The position numbers were made by a program, and so were the translations under genes. The notes beneath the pieces were generated by a model. It saw only the letters and a program-made list of their open reading frames with translations. It searched no databases and was not told the DNA's origin. Positions 10,227-18,639 of a DNA stretch of 64,000 bases are shown in pieces. The stretch's first letter is position 1, and each line of letters starts with the position of its first letter. The DNA comes from Neoarius graeffei. Taxonomy: Eukaryota; Chordata; Actinopteri; Siluriformes; Ariidae. The stretch lies in assembly GCF_027579695.1 (NCBI RefSeq), contig NC_083581.1, positions 61,268,200 through 61,332,199 on the forward strand. Direction: 5' to 3'.

Positions 10227-10565
10227 TTCCCACGTTTGTTGCAAGCATTAACTGAAGCTCTTGACTTATAGCTGCATGATTTTATACTTTGTGCTGCTGC
10301 CACATGATTGGCTGATTAGATGCCGAATTGAATTGCATGAATGCACAGTTATACAGGTGTTCTTATTAAAGGTTCCAGTGAGTGTATATGATAGTTATAT
10401 TGACACTGAACTACTTACCTGTTATGTGTTATCGTCTTTCTTATCCTCTAAATTTACAAGTGTGAACTGAAAAGACACTTCTTTTTTGTGTTACTTGCAG
10501 CACATCTCTCCAGGAATGAAGATGTATGTGAGATCTGTTCATTTGCTGCTTGCACTGGCTGCTGA
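3765..10565 (+). CDS. guca2a: Guanylin-type prohormone, three exons
   Basis: Secreted peptide-hormone precursor. Guanylins activate the receptor guanylate cyclase C at the apical surface of intestinal (and renal) epithelia and regulate salt and water transport. The exons are 3765-3833, 7931-8123 and 10501-10565. They join in phase to 327 nt (108 residues plus stop), close to the usual 109-115. All four intron ends are GT/AG. Residues 1-19 form a signal peptide with core LPVVLLILALGLI. The prosegment motif NFSFSLESVKKL matches mammalian proguanylin closely, and the paired prosegment cysteines (TLCENP, PLCQSS) are present. The C-terminus is CEICSFAACTGC followed directly by TGA. Ending on Cys, with no extra Leu, fits guanylin rather than uroguanylin or renoguanylin. 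The introns (4.1 and 2.4 kb) are dominated by transposons. AATAAA at 11074 is a possible but unsupported polyadenylation signal. The paralogue assignment (guca2a versus guca2b) rests only on the C-terminus. Confidence 0.93.
3972..4346 (-). mobile_element. Full-length mermaid-type SINE in guanylin intron 1
   Basis: The minus strand reads from the tRNA-like head GGCGGCACGGTGGTGTAGTG to the tail TAATGAGATGAGATGA. It is flanked by a 13-bp duplication TGACTGAGTTACT (3959-3971 and 4347-4359), the signature of target-primed integration. It lies antisense to the gene. Confidence 0.9.
4567..5880. mobile_element. Inverted-repeat unit with a Penelope-like retroelement remnant
   Basis: Arms of about 250 bp (4567-4830 and about 5625-5880) are inverted copies beginning TAGGTGCTRAAAAAGGCAAC. 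Beside the left arm, about 4850-5030 on the + strand translates to a broken frame with NKGGGLRHQP and TYNAVLGTLPRKLN. These residues resemble the C-terminal tail after the GIY-YIG endonuclease in fish Penelope-like elements (recalled from memory, not searched). The inner part is occupied by the MITE at 5051-5634. It lies in guanylin intron 1. Confidence 0.5.
5051..5634. mobile_element. MITE with CAGTGC ends (family H10)
   Basis: The ends are imperfect inverted repeats, CAGTGCATTTACATGCACAT and CAGTGCGTTTACATGCACAT. They are flanked by AAT at 5048-5050 and 5635-5637. The interior repeats the words GTAGCTCGA and TCGAGCTA. Removing the element restores continuity of the surrounding inverted-repeat unit. 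The 3-bp duplication suggests a Harbinger relative. Confidence 0.65.
6096..7699 (-). mobile_element. Tc1-like transposon copy A (guanylin intron 1)
   Basis: A 1604-bp element. The ends carry long inverted repeats with core GATTCCAAAAAAGTTGGGAC, and the TA duplication lies at 6094-6095 and 7700-7701. The transposase frame is on the minus strand, antisense to guanylin. It is closely similar to copy B at 14184-15790, so both inserted recently relative to the other Tc1 relics here. Confidence 0.92.
6316..7338 (-). pseudogene. Tc1-family transposase, one internal stop (copy A)
   Basis: DD34E transposase for cut-and-paste transposition at TA sites. The frame starts at the Met of MGRGSS (7338). A helix-turn-helix DNA-binding half contains [17 protein letters not shown]. 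The catalytic motifs are intact: VLWSDESKFEVL (first Asp), [11 protein letters not shown] (second Asp) and [15 protein letters not shown] (Glu). The C-terminus reaches a natural stop (TAA, 6316-6318). The main lesion is a stop in the N-terminal quarter. Copy B has CGA (Arg) there and copy A has TGA, a typical CpG transition. About 340 residues is normal for the family. It is probably inactive. Confidence 0.88.
7931..8123 (+). CDS. guca2a: Guanylin exon 2: prosegment
   Basis: Begins after TTTTATTCAG (acceptor) with EGNFSFSLESVKKLWDIL and ends in phase 1 at CTTG|GTAAGC. It encodes 64 residues plus one base. The two cysteines in TLCENP and PLCQSSNAQ align with those of mammalian proguanylin, which contribute to prosegment folding. 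Confidence 0.92.
8434..8802 (-). mobile_element. Mermaid-type SINE, guanylin intron 2
   Basis: Near full-length minus-strand copy from the GGCGGCACGG head to AGCAGCTGCAGATGATGG. The head is followed directly by a long (TA)n tract. It is more diverged than the copies at 19.5-20.2 kb. Confidence 0.85.
8803..8865. repeat. (TA)n microsatellite
   Basis: About 30 TA dinucleotides. The hAT element at 8866-9400 inserted into this tract, since TA dinucleotides resume at its right end. Confidence 0.9.
8866..9400. mobile_element. Non-autonomous hAT element
   Basis: The ends TAGTGCTGTCAAA and TTGACAGCACTA are inverted repeats. Subterminal regions on both sides repeat ATCGCGATTAA-type words, typical of hAT transposase-binding sites. 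The flanks are ATATATAT on both sides, consistent with an 8-bp duplication but uninformative inside a TA microsatellite. The half-copy at about 49614-49740 is related to its right part. Confidence 0.75.
9412..9780 (-). mobile_element. Mermaid-type SINE, guanylin intron 2
   Basis: Minus-strand copy with the tRNA-like head at the high-coordinate end (CACCACCGTGCCGCC). It is followed by CTCATATATA, as are the two neighbouring copies. The repeated SINE plus (TA)n arrangement suggests local tandem duplication with 9806-10181. Confidence 0.85.
9806..10181 (-). mobile_element. Mermaid-type SINE, guanylin intron 2
   Basis: Minus-strand copy very similar to 9412-9780. Both have GTGGAAACCTACGCAGACAT in the body where other copies have AGGAAACCCACGCGGACA. 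This shared variant supports duplication from one another rather than independent insertion. Confidence 0.85.
10501..10565 (+). CDS. guca2a: Guanylin exon 3: mature hormone
   Basis: Begins after TTACTTGCAG and completes the split Ala codon. It reads AHLSRNEDVCEICSFAACTG plus Cys and stop. The four cysteines have the guanylin spacing C-x2-C-x4-C-x2-C, which gives the 1-3 and 2-4 disulfides of the active hormone. The stop directly after the last Cys fixes the C-terminus. Confidence 0.95.
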
Positions 10566-11822
10566 ACATGACTCAATATCATACTGGCACTTCAAGACGT
10601 AAAATCTGTTTGTTTGTTTTTTAATTCCACTTATTATTAGTTTGCCAACTTCATTATGCATACCTGCATGTAAACTGTCTTTGTACTGTAATCATTTTTA
10701 TGTACAATCACTATTTTAAAAGCGCTTCAAATTCACCTGTAGTAAAACTCTGTTACGATAGCATTTATATCTAACACTTTGTGGTAGAATTTATGTGTAG
10801 CCCTCCCACTCAACTCTAATGTGTTACAGAATTGTCATGGCATAACCCTTTACACCTGATAACCCCTTAAGCATGGGAGGCGAATTGGAGGGAGTCTGCT
10901 AAAATATTAAATTTGGGATGGATCTACTTTAACTAGAGCATATGACTTTGACTAGGGTGCCGAGAGGCCTAGTTAACTGATTTTATAGCTATACTGTCAC
11001 TGTGAGCTTACAACCTCCCATACATACCTTTCAACACACCATAGCCCAACCCTAACCACATTTATCAGACATAAATAAACACTGCAACTGCAGATATGCA
11101 TTGCAACAACATGAAATGTTTATTAACGCACAAACAGGCAATCACCCCTTTAAAATGTCCTGGTGACCCTTGAAATCAATAAAATAAAATAATACCCGGG
11201 GTTTTGTAAAAGTCAGTTACGGTACCATGTCGTTGGCGTGCATGTTGGAGCGCATTTGAATCCTCATGAAAAGTATTTTCTTAGTACTCACTGATCCTTG
11301 GAAATTCAGAAATAGTTAGCAACAGTTTTCCTCAAACCCTCTGTTCAGTGAAGACAGGTGAGGTGAGATGAGATGGAGAAACCAGTCCTGAAGACAGGTC
11401 CATGTGCAACAGTAGGTTCCCTAGCGGCAGCGCGAAGTCCCTAGCACCCTCTACAGCAGCAGCAGCGGCCTCCGCGGCAGCGGGATGGCAGGCAGGCATG
11501 TAAGCTTTGAGGCACATCAGAAAACCTGGCGCAAAATATGTCTCCCACACATACACAGTCTCCTTCTTCTCCCAGCTAGCGAAAACGAGGCTAACTAGCA
11601 CTAATACACAACAGAAAATGGCGTCGCCGAAGTTTAGTATAATTTCCGGCTGAAACAGCTTCAAACACGGCTCATTCTTACATTTTGTACCAGGTAACAC
11701 ACACATAAAACCTCCGGTTTTTAGTTTCAATAACAACAGTAACTTTAAACAGTTTCAAACGGCTTACAACTAGCTCTTTACGTTGTGTCGCGATTATTTT
11801 CCCTCATTTTTTTCTCCCATTA
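10566..11822. other. Guanylin 3' region and spacer, no further gene recognised
   Basis: Contains the expected 3' UTR. The first clear AATAAA is at 11074, about 500 bases after the stop. A 134-codon minus-strand frame (11332-11736) has an Ala-rich stretch and a hydrophobic segment, but no family resemblance or splice support, so it is not called. Confidence 0.5.
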
Positions 11823-11943
11823 ATTGAGGTTTTTCACCCACGTGACCAAGTCATGTGAGGCCGCCATTTTGGACGTCACGGCTCGAATCAGTTTGAATGC
11901 GAGGAAGGCGACAAACGAAAAACATAAAAGAAAAAGGAACGAG

Positions 11944-12291
11944 ATGCAGAAAACACCTTCACTATCCAGCGACGTAGGGCATTTACAGGGCGAGCAGAGG
12001 GAGAGGTATTTGCAAAAATTGAGGTTAGCAGGCTTAGAGAACGACGTTTACCTGCTTCCACCAGGATTGTTCACTGACGTACGGAAGTACACGAAGCCCT
12101 CGTCTTTACCTGACTTCGGCCCACATGATCTGTATACCTATGTCGTTAAAAACCCATCGCCATACACAGGTATTGATCTGAAAGCGTATAAGAGTTTGGA
12201 TACCTACAAATATTTTGTGTCAGGCTGGGTAACATGCCTACATCAGCGGGTCGTCCCTGGAGCCGGTGGTCGCCATCTTATTACAGCTAAG
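11944..12291 (+). pseudogene. First-exon remnant of a transposon accessory protein
   Basis: Open frame ending at a plausible donor (GCTAAG|GTTTGT). Recognisable stretches are GEQRERYLQKLRLAGLENDV, LPDFGPHDLYTYVVKNPSPY and LKAYKSLDTYKYFVSGWV. These resemble the N-terminal region of large fish transposon proteins that also carry a YqaJ-type nuclease domain (from memory). The downstream exons are absent because the palindrome follows. The start codon is uncertain: the frame is open upstream to the TIR, and 11944 is the first in-frame ATG. Confidence 0.5.
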
Positions 12292-12482
12292 GTTTGTTCA
12301 CATTTTCATTTACTTTCGGTCCTCAGGATAAACAAAATGTTATTAAATGTCATTGAAATAACTTCTTAGTCTGTTGAGACATGGCCCGTTATAAATTTGC
12401 TGTTACCAGGCAATGACCAAGAACTGTATTATTAGGGTCGGTGTCTGTGTTGTAGCAGTGTACTAGCAGCTAGCTGTTAGCA

Positions 12483-13093
12483 CTAGCTAATGTCAACAAC
12501 ATCATAGCTGGTATGTTACTGTAGCAATGTTTACGTTCAGTCATTTGGATGACTGTTAAAACCTTTCAGTCTCAAGTTTTTCCTTTACTGTATTTACTAG
12601 TTTACTGTAATTATGATCCGGCAGCTATTTACACCGGATCCAGTGTAAATAGCTGCCGGAGCGCGCTCCGGCTTGCTCCCCCTCAAATTAAGCAGCGCAC
12701 TCCGGGAGCAAGCCGGAGCACGCTGCTTAATTTGAGGGGGAGCAAGCCAGAGCGTGCTCCGGAACCTCGGCCGGAGCACTCCGGGAGCAAGCCGGAGTGC
12801 GCTGCTTAATTTGAGGGGGAGCAAGCCGGAGCGCGCTCCGGAACCTCGGCCAGAGCACTCCGGGAGCAAGCCGGAGCGCGCTGCTTAATTTGAGGGGGAG
12901 CAAGCCGGAGCGCGCTCCGGCAGCTATTTACACTGGATCCGGTGTAAATAGATGCCGGATCATAATTACAGTAAACTAGTAAATACAGTAAAGGAAAAAC
13001 TTGAGACTGAAAGGTTTTAACAGTCATCCAAATGACTGAACGTAAACATTGCTACAGTAACATACCAGCTACTATGTTGTTGACATTAGCTAG
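12483..13093. repeat. Large palindrome with a GC-rich repeat core
   Basis: Arms of about 170 bp (12483-12655 and 12925-13093) are near-perfect inverted copies. For example, GTCATTTGGATGACTGTTAA on the left is answered by TTAACAGTCATCCAAATGAC on the right. The core (12657-12925) is a tandem series of units of about 81 bp built on GAGCACTCCGGGAGCAAGCC and CTGCTTAATTTGAGGGGGAG, with smaller palindromes (GGAGCGCGCTCC) inside. It should form a strong hairpin or cruciform. Confidence 0.9.
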
Positions 13094-13161
13094 CTTGACC
13101 TTCAAAATGGTGGACACCGGGGCGTCACGTGACCCTGTGACGTCAGGTGAAAAACCTCAAT

Positions 13162-13809
13162 AGCCTGAGCCTCGTCTCTTTCCTTTTTAGTCCCACCCCC
13201 TCTCCGAATCCGGTAGGTAGTTGACGCTCATCTCTGACTGGCATTAATTGGCTAATAACAGATCGACACCTGATTACCCAAATAAACAGAGGAAACGACA
13301 TGAGACGTTCAAAGACCATCAAGACATGGGACATTTCAGCACCCTCCCAAATAAAGCACCAAACACAGACCTCTCCACATCAATGCAAACCCACCTCACA
13401 ACAGCAGCAATTCAACAAACAACATTTCAAGATACACCGCACATTTGCCAACCAAACACATGTCCAAAGAAACAAAACATCATTTGCAGCAGGGCACTAC
13501 ATACAGTATGTACAAGTTGTTATCTGTTTTTTATGTGTATTTTATTATCAGCATTTATTCTGCTTTGATACTAACAATTATAATCCCATAATATAGTAAA
13601 AACCCAAGGTGAAATTGAATAAAACAGAAATCTCACTAACCCGTGTTGATCATTGGTATTCTACGTCGAAGCATTTGAAAACATGAGAATATGTGAAAAA
13701 TGTGAAAATGTTAGATACATGCTGTTCTTTGTCAGAAATAGTGCGTTAGTATAAAAAGTCAAATCCAACACCACGATCATGAAATAAACATTTCAGCATG
13801 AGTTGAACA
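13162..13809. other. No gene recognised
   Basis: AT-rich sequence. Short overlapping + strand frames at 13248-13596 lack domain features and splice signals and are treated as chance. Confidence 0.5.
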
Positions 13810-13811
13810 TA

Positions 13812-14181
13812 GACCGAACAGCCATAACTTTAAAACCACTGACAGGTGAAGGGAATAACATTGATGACAGTGGCATCTGTCAAGGAGTACGATATATTAG
13901 GCAGTAAGTGAACAGTCACATCTCAACGCTGATGTTTTGGAAGCAGGAAAAATTGCCAAGCATAAGGATCTGAGCAACAAACAGGTCAGATTCATGGAGG
14001 CTCCACCTTGCAACTTTCAGGACTTAAAAGACATGCTGTTAACGTCTTGTTACCAGATACCACAGCACACCTTCAGAGGGTGTGTGGAGTCCATGCCTTT
14101 ACAGATCAGAGCTGTTTTGGTGGCAAAAGGGGGACGTACACAATATTAGGCAGGTGGTTTTAATGTCATGGCTGATCTGTG
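13812..14181 (+). mobile_element. Internally deleted Tc1-like element with transposase ends
   Basis: The right end GGTTTTAATGTCATGGCTGA pairs with the left end CAGCCATAACTTTAAAACC. The first codons (EAGKIAKHKDLS) are joined to the last about 50 codons (MEAPPCNFQDLKDMLL ... SMPLQIRAVLVAKGG) of a Tc1 transposase different from copies A and B. The middle, with all catalytic residues, is deleted. Its right TA is also the left TA of copy B. Confidence 0.8.
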
Positions 14182-14183
14182 TA

Positions 14184-15790
14184 CAACCCCGATTCCAAAA
14201 AAGTTGGGACAAAGTACAAATTGTAAATAAAAACGGAATGCAATGATGTGGAACTTTCAAAATTCCATATTTTATTCAGAATAGAACATAGATGACATAT
14301 CAAATGTTTAAACTGAGAAAATGTATCATTTAAAGAGAAAAATTAGGTGATTTTAAATTTCATGACAACAACACATCTCAAAAAAGTTGGGACAAGGCCA
14401 TGTTTACCACTGTGAGACATCCCCTTTTCTCTTTACAACAGTCTGTAAACGTCTGGGGACTGAGGAGACAAGTTGCTCAAGTTTAGGGATAGGGATGGGA
14501 TGTTAACCCATTCTTGTCTAATGTAGGATTCTAGTTGCTCAAGTGTCTTAGGTCTTTTTTGTCGTATCTTCCTTTTTATGACGTGCCAAATGTTTTCTAT
14601 GGGTGAAAGATCGGGACTGCAGGCTGGCCAGTTCAGTACCCGGACCCTTCTTCTACGCAGCCATGATGCTGTAATTGATGCAGTATGTGGTTTGGCATTG
14701 TCATGTTGGAAAATGCAAGGTCTTCCCTGAAAGAGACGTCGTCTGGATGGGAGCATATGTTGCTCTAGAACCTGGATATACCTTTCAGCATTGATGGTGT
14801 CTTTCCAGATGTGTAAGCTGCCCATGCCACACGCACTAATGCAACCCCATACCATCAGAGATGCAGGCTTCTGAACTGAGCGCTGATAACAACTTGAGTC
14901 GTCCTTCTCCTCTTTAGTCCGAATGACACGGTGTCCCTGATTTCCATAAAGAACTTCAAATTTTGATTTGTCTGACCACAGAACAGTTTTCCACTTTGCC
15001 ACAGTCCATTTTAAATGAGCCTTGGCCCAGAGAAGACGTCTGCGCTTCTGGATCATGTTTAGATACGGCTTCTTCTTTGAACTATGGAGTTTTAGCTGGC
15101 AACGGCGGATGGCACGGTGAATTGTGTTCACAGATAATGTTCTCTGGAAATATTCCTGAGCCCATTTTGTGATTTCCAATACAGAAGCATGCCTGTATGT
15201 GATGCAGTGCCATCTAAGGGCCCGAAGATCACGGGCACCCAGTATGGTTTTCCGGCCTTGACCCTTACGCACAGAGATTCTTCCAGATTCTCTGAATCTT
15301 TTGATGATATTATGCACTGTAGGTGATATGTTCAAACTCTTTGCAATTTTACACTGTCGAACTCCTTTCTGATATTGCTCCACTATTTGTCGGCGCAGAA
15401 TTAGGGGGATTGGTGATCCTCTTCCCATCTTTACTTCTGAGAGCCGCTGCCACTCCAAGATGCTCTTTTTATACCCAGTCATGTTAATGACCTATTGCCA
15501 ATTGACCTAATGAGTTGCAATTTGGCCCTCCAGCTGTTCCTTTTTTGTACCTTTAACTTTTCCAGCCTCTTATTGCCCCTGTCCCAACTTTTTTGAGATG
15601 TGTTGCTGTCATGAAATTTCAAATGAGCCAATATTTGGCATGAAATTTCAAAATGTCTCACTTTCGACATTTGATATGTTGTCTATGTTCTATTGTGAAT
15701 ACAATATCAGTTTTTGAGATTTGTAAATTATTGCATTCCGTTTTTATTTACAATTTGTACTTTGTCCCAACTTTTTTGGAATCGGGGTTG
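14184..15790 (-). mobile_element. Tc1-like transposon copy B
   Basis: A 1607-bp element of the same family as copy A (6096-7699), with TA at 14182-14183 and 15791-15792. It inserted exactly at the terminal TA of the deleted Tc1-like element at 13812-14181. Confidence 0.92.
14404..15428 (-). pseudogene. Tc1-family transposase, C-terminal frameshift (copy B)
   Basis: The N-terminal half is open here ([20 protein letters not shown], then the helix-turn-helix region), in contrast to copy A. Catalytic motifs present: [12 protein letters not shown] (first Asp kept, but the next residue is Lys instead of Glu), [11 protein letters not shown] and [15 protein letters not shown]. After EWVNIP a 5-nt insertion shifts the frame and replaces the last about 30 residues. 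One codon is also missing in NISPTVHN compared with NISSSTVHN in copy A. The expected stop is at 14404-14406. The open frame extends upstream to an ATG at 15482, probably not the native start. Confidence 0.88.
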
Positions 15791-16012
15791 TATGTTTGTA
15801 ATTGTGTCTATATGGTTTGAAAAATCAGATAAATTTTATTCAGATAAAAATGTGACTTCTGATGGTTGTACCAGAATGAATATGCAGATTTCATAAAGGG
15901 ATGAATACTTATGCAATATTTTATGTCTCGTATGCTTTTCTTTGGAAATAATTTGCATATTATCCTGTTCTACCAACACACACACACACACACACAAACA
16001 TTATGGGAAATT

Positions 16013-16038
16013 CATTCATTCATTCATTCATTCATTCT
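16013..16038. repeat. (ATTC)n microsatellite
   Basis: About six ATTC units at the tail side of the degraded SINE that follows. Confidence 0.85.
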
Positions 16039-16039
16039 T

Positions 16040-16374
16040 TATGCAGCTTACGTATCTGTTGTGGGTCGCATGTGAGCTGGAGCCAGTCCCACTGACTCTG
16101 GGTGAGAGGTAAGGTGCATTCTGAACAGGCTGCTAGTCAACCATTGGGATAATAAAGAGACAAACAACCATTCACATTCATAAATCACACCATGCAATTT
16201 AATGTAGTCACTTGACCAAATCTCTTTGGACTGTGAGTGGAAACTGGAGCACTCAGAGGAAATCCATGCAGGTACAAGGAAAACACGCAAACTCCACACA
16301 GAAAGGCCTCAATCGACCCAGAACCTTCTTGCTGTGAGGTGACAGTGCCAACCACTGCACCATCATGCTGCCCA
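16040..16374 (-). mobile_element. Old, diverged mermaid-type SINE
   Basis: Retains ACCTTCTTGCTGTGAGGTGA, CCTCTTTGGACTGTGAG-like and GGAGC-like blocks in SINE order on the minus strand, with many substitutions and gaps. It is clearly older than the other copies. Confidence 0.7.
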
Positions 16375-16599
16375 TGATGGGAAGTTTTGTGTAGATTTAT
16401 AATTTCCGGCTTGAAACCCCTGCTGGAAAATAAAAGAGCCAGGGGAAGTTAGCTGGTCACCACCCTTAGCCGATCAGGATGGTCAGGTTTTATGGTTTCA
16501 GAGGCCTTTTGGTGACCTGCAGGATGTTTCTGTTTGGTCAGACTGGTTCTAGCTGGTCATGTTTAATGGTTTTGGGTGTAACTGGTCAGTTGTGATGAT

Positions 16600-17280
16600 T
16601 TAAAAAGGCGCACTACACAATATGTCCAACAGGCACAGACATTGCTGACAAGCGTTGAGAAAAAGAGTGTAATCGCATTGGGCTTGTTCTAAATGACAAG
16701 ACAACCAAGGTGATGTCTTGCAATGTTACATCTCCAGCACCTCTCTCCACAAGCGATGGGACGGTGCTTGATGAAGTAGACGATTTCAAGTATCTAGGCT
16801 TGTGGGTTAATTCAACTGAGCAGGATATCAAAGTCCGCAAGGCACTGAATGATAGGAGTAAGATCTGGAAATCTCTCGCGAGCTGAAGCGTAGGCTCTTT
16901 GTGGCCACTGTCGAGTCTGTCCTCCTGTCCGGATGTGAATGCTAGTCTCTTACCTCTACCTTAGAAAGATCTCTTGATGGCTCCTACACTCGAATGTTAC
17001 GTGCGGTCCTGAACATCAGCTGGCAGAGCTATGTACCAAATGAAGATTTATATGGTACCGTCCCCAGAATTTCTGACAAGGTGGCCTGGCAGAGACTTGG
17101 GCTTGTGGGCCACTGCTTCAGGTACAAGAATCTCCCTGCTGGTGAGCTTGTGCTGTAGGAGCCTCTCCACAGTTGCAGAAGTCGAGGCCATCCCCCCGTA
17201 ACCTTCATTGACTCCATGAAAAGGGCAGCCAAGTACTGCTGAGCTAGCCAACTGCATGGCTGATCAACAGGATTGGGGCT
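16600..17280 (+). pseudogene. Non-LTR retrotransposon reverse-transcriptase C-terminal remnant
   Basis: Translated blocks on the + strand: DEVDDFKYLGLWVNSTEQDI, FVATVESVLLSGCE, GSYTRMLRAVLNISWQS and PRISDKVAWQRLGLVGHC. These follow the order of the thumb/C-terminal region after the RT palm in RTE-related LINEs. Several stops and a frame break (after SGCE) show it is dead. The catalytic YADD region is not included. Confidence 0.65.
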
Positions 17281-17335
17281 CCAGGCATGCGACTCAGCTG
17301 AGGCCGCTGTGAGTGACTATACAATATGTTAAAGG

Positions 17336-18612
17336 AGAAGAACTTTATTCATCACACACTTGTGAAATTCCTCTCTGCATTTAACCCATCTGAAGCAGTG
17401 AACATACACATGAGCAATGAGCACACACACATTCCCAGAGCAGTGGGCAGCCATGCTAACAGCGCCCGGGGAGCAGTTGGGAGTTAGGTGCCTCGCTCAA
17501 GGGCACCTCAGCCCAAGGTCGTCCCATATTCAGACTCAGATTCATTGTCATTCAACCATGTGACATGATAAGAATGAAACGCAGTTACCCCGTTCTCAGT
17601 GTGTGCAGCGTGAATAAGTAACTAAATTAACTAAATAAGTAAAATAGTTATATTGCACAATGTACTGCAGTGGCAACAGCTTAAAGGTGTTCAGTGCAAC
17701 AGTGCGAAAGTACAGCAGCAAAATTCACAGTATTAAGGCATGTTGGTAAGGTGCGTAGTGTTCAGTATATGGGGGGTGGAGCAGTTCAGCAGTCTGACTG
17801 CATCCGGCTAGAAGCTGTTTTTCGTAGATGTTTTTGCCCAGGTGCAGCACAGCCTCCTTCCAGAGGGCAGGGGAGTGTGCAGGGTGGGTGGGGTCACGGA
17901 GGATGCAAGTGGCTCTTTCTCTACATCTGGTGGTGTAGATGTCACTGATGGGTGATAAGCTGCACCCGATGGTCCTCTGTGCAGACTTGACCACCCTCTG
18001 CAGCACCTCCTTCTCAGCCACAGTGCAGCCAGCATACCACACCGTGAGGCAGGAGGTCAGGATGCTCTCGACCACACAGCTGTAAAAGGACCTGAGGACA
18101 TCAGCCTCCAGTCCTGCCCGCTTCAGTTTCCTCAGGAAGTAGAGGCGCTGGTGAGCTTTCTTTATGACGCTAGGCGAGCGTATTGGTCAAGTGAACGCCG
18201 AAGTACCTGACGAAGGGAACCATCTCCACAGTTGCACCATCGATGTAGAGAGGAGGGGGTGGTGCCAGTCCTGCGGAAATCCACAACCATCTCCTTGGTC
18301 TTCTTGATCTTGAGGATGAGGTTGTTTTCCCTGCACCACCTTGGCAGGTCCTCCAGCTCCATCTGATGAGTCCAACCACTACTGTGTCATCAGCGAACTT
18401 CACCACGAGATTGTTCTCGTATGTTAACCTATTATGTTAGTACTATGTTATTAGCCTAACTGCATGTCTTTGAACTGTGGGGGAAACTGGAGCACCCGCA
18501 CAGACACGGGGAGAACATGCACAGAAAGGCCCCTGTCGGCCGCTGGGCTTGAACCCAGAACCTTCTTGCTATGAGGCGACTGTGCTAACCACTTACACCA
18601 CCGTTCCGCCCT
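17336..18612 (-). mobile_element. Type-2 SINE split by an L2-like LINE fragment
   Basis: The tail half (17336-17520, GAACTTTATTCATCACACAC to CGTCCCATATT) and the head half (about 18451-18612, CCTAACTGCATGTCTTTG to GTTCCGCC) are the two parts of one SINE. In intact copies CATATTAACCTAACC is continuous. The 17521-18450 interval is LINE and junk sequence. 'Type 2' means a mermaid-like head with a different 3' end (GATGAATAAAGTTGTGCTTT on the sense strand). Confidence 0.75.
17521..18425 (-). pseudogene. L2-like LINE reverse-transcriptase 3' fragment
   Basis: Minus-strand translation gives, in order: VKFADDTVVVGLI (RT palm, FADD), WCRENNLILKIKKTKEMVVD, LYIDGATVEMV, TLA, then VVESILTSCLTVWYAGCT, LQRVVKSAQRTIGCSLSPIS, DIYTTRCRERATCILRDPTH. 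The order is that of the RT C-terminus of CR1/L2-type fish LINEs. Frame changes occur near 18160 and 18230. The LINE 3' end lies at the low-coordinate side, and 5' truncation is as expected for LINE insertions. Confidence 0.75.
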
Positions 18613-18639
18613 AAAAACAGGGTATGTAAACAATATGCA

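Larger units (their letters stand above)
8165..10386. mobile_element. Degraded Tc1-like element occupying guanylin intron 2
   Basis: The left end at about 8165 contains CCACTTTAATAGGAACACTT. The right end at 10355-10386 (ACAGGTGTTCTTATTAAAGG then AGTGAGTGTA) is its inverted counterpart. Both lead into a shared subterminal sequence that includes CCAATCAGCCAA on the left and TTGGCTGATTAG on the right. The rest is replaced by nested SINEs, (TA)n tracts and a hAT element. No transposase remains. Confidence 0.6.
11825..13159. mobile_element. ISL2EU-like DNA transposon, internally rearranged
   Basis: The ends TGAGGTTTTTCACC and GGTGAAAAACCTCA are inverted repeats, flanked by AT at 11823-11824 and 13160-13161. 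A 2-bp AT duplication fits the ISL2EU group. The left third encodes an exon resembling the N-terminus of a protein found in such fish elements. The right two-thirds is a large palindrome (12483-13093). No transposase was found. Confidence 0.6.

Noticed and set aside
11332-11736. 134-codon minus-strand frame with Ala-rich and hydrophobic stretches
   Set aside because: No recognised family, no splice context and no related frame elsewhere in the window. Kept only as a note.
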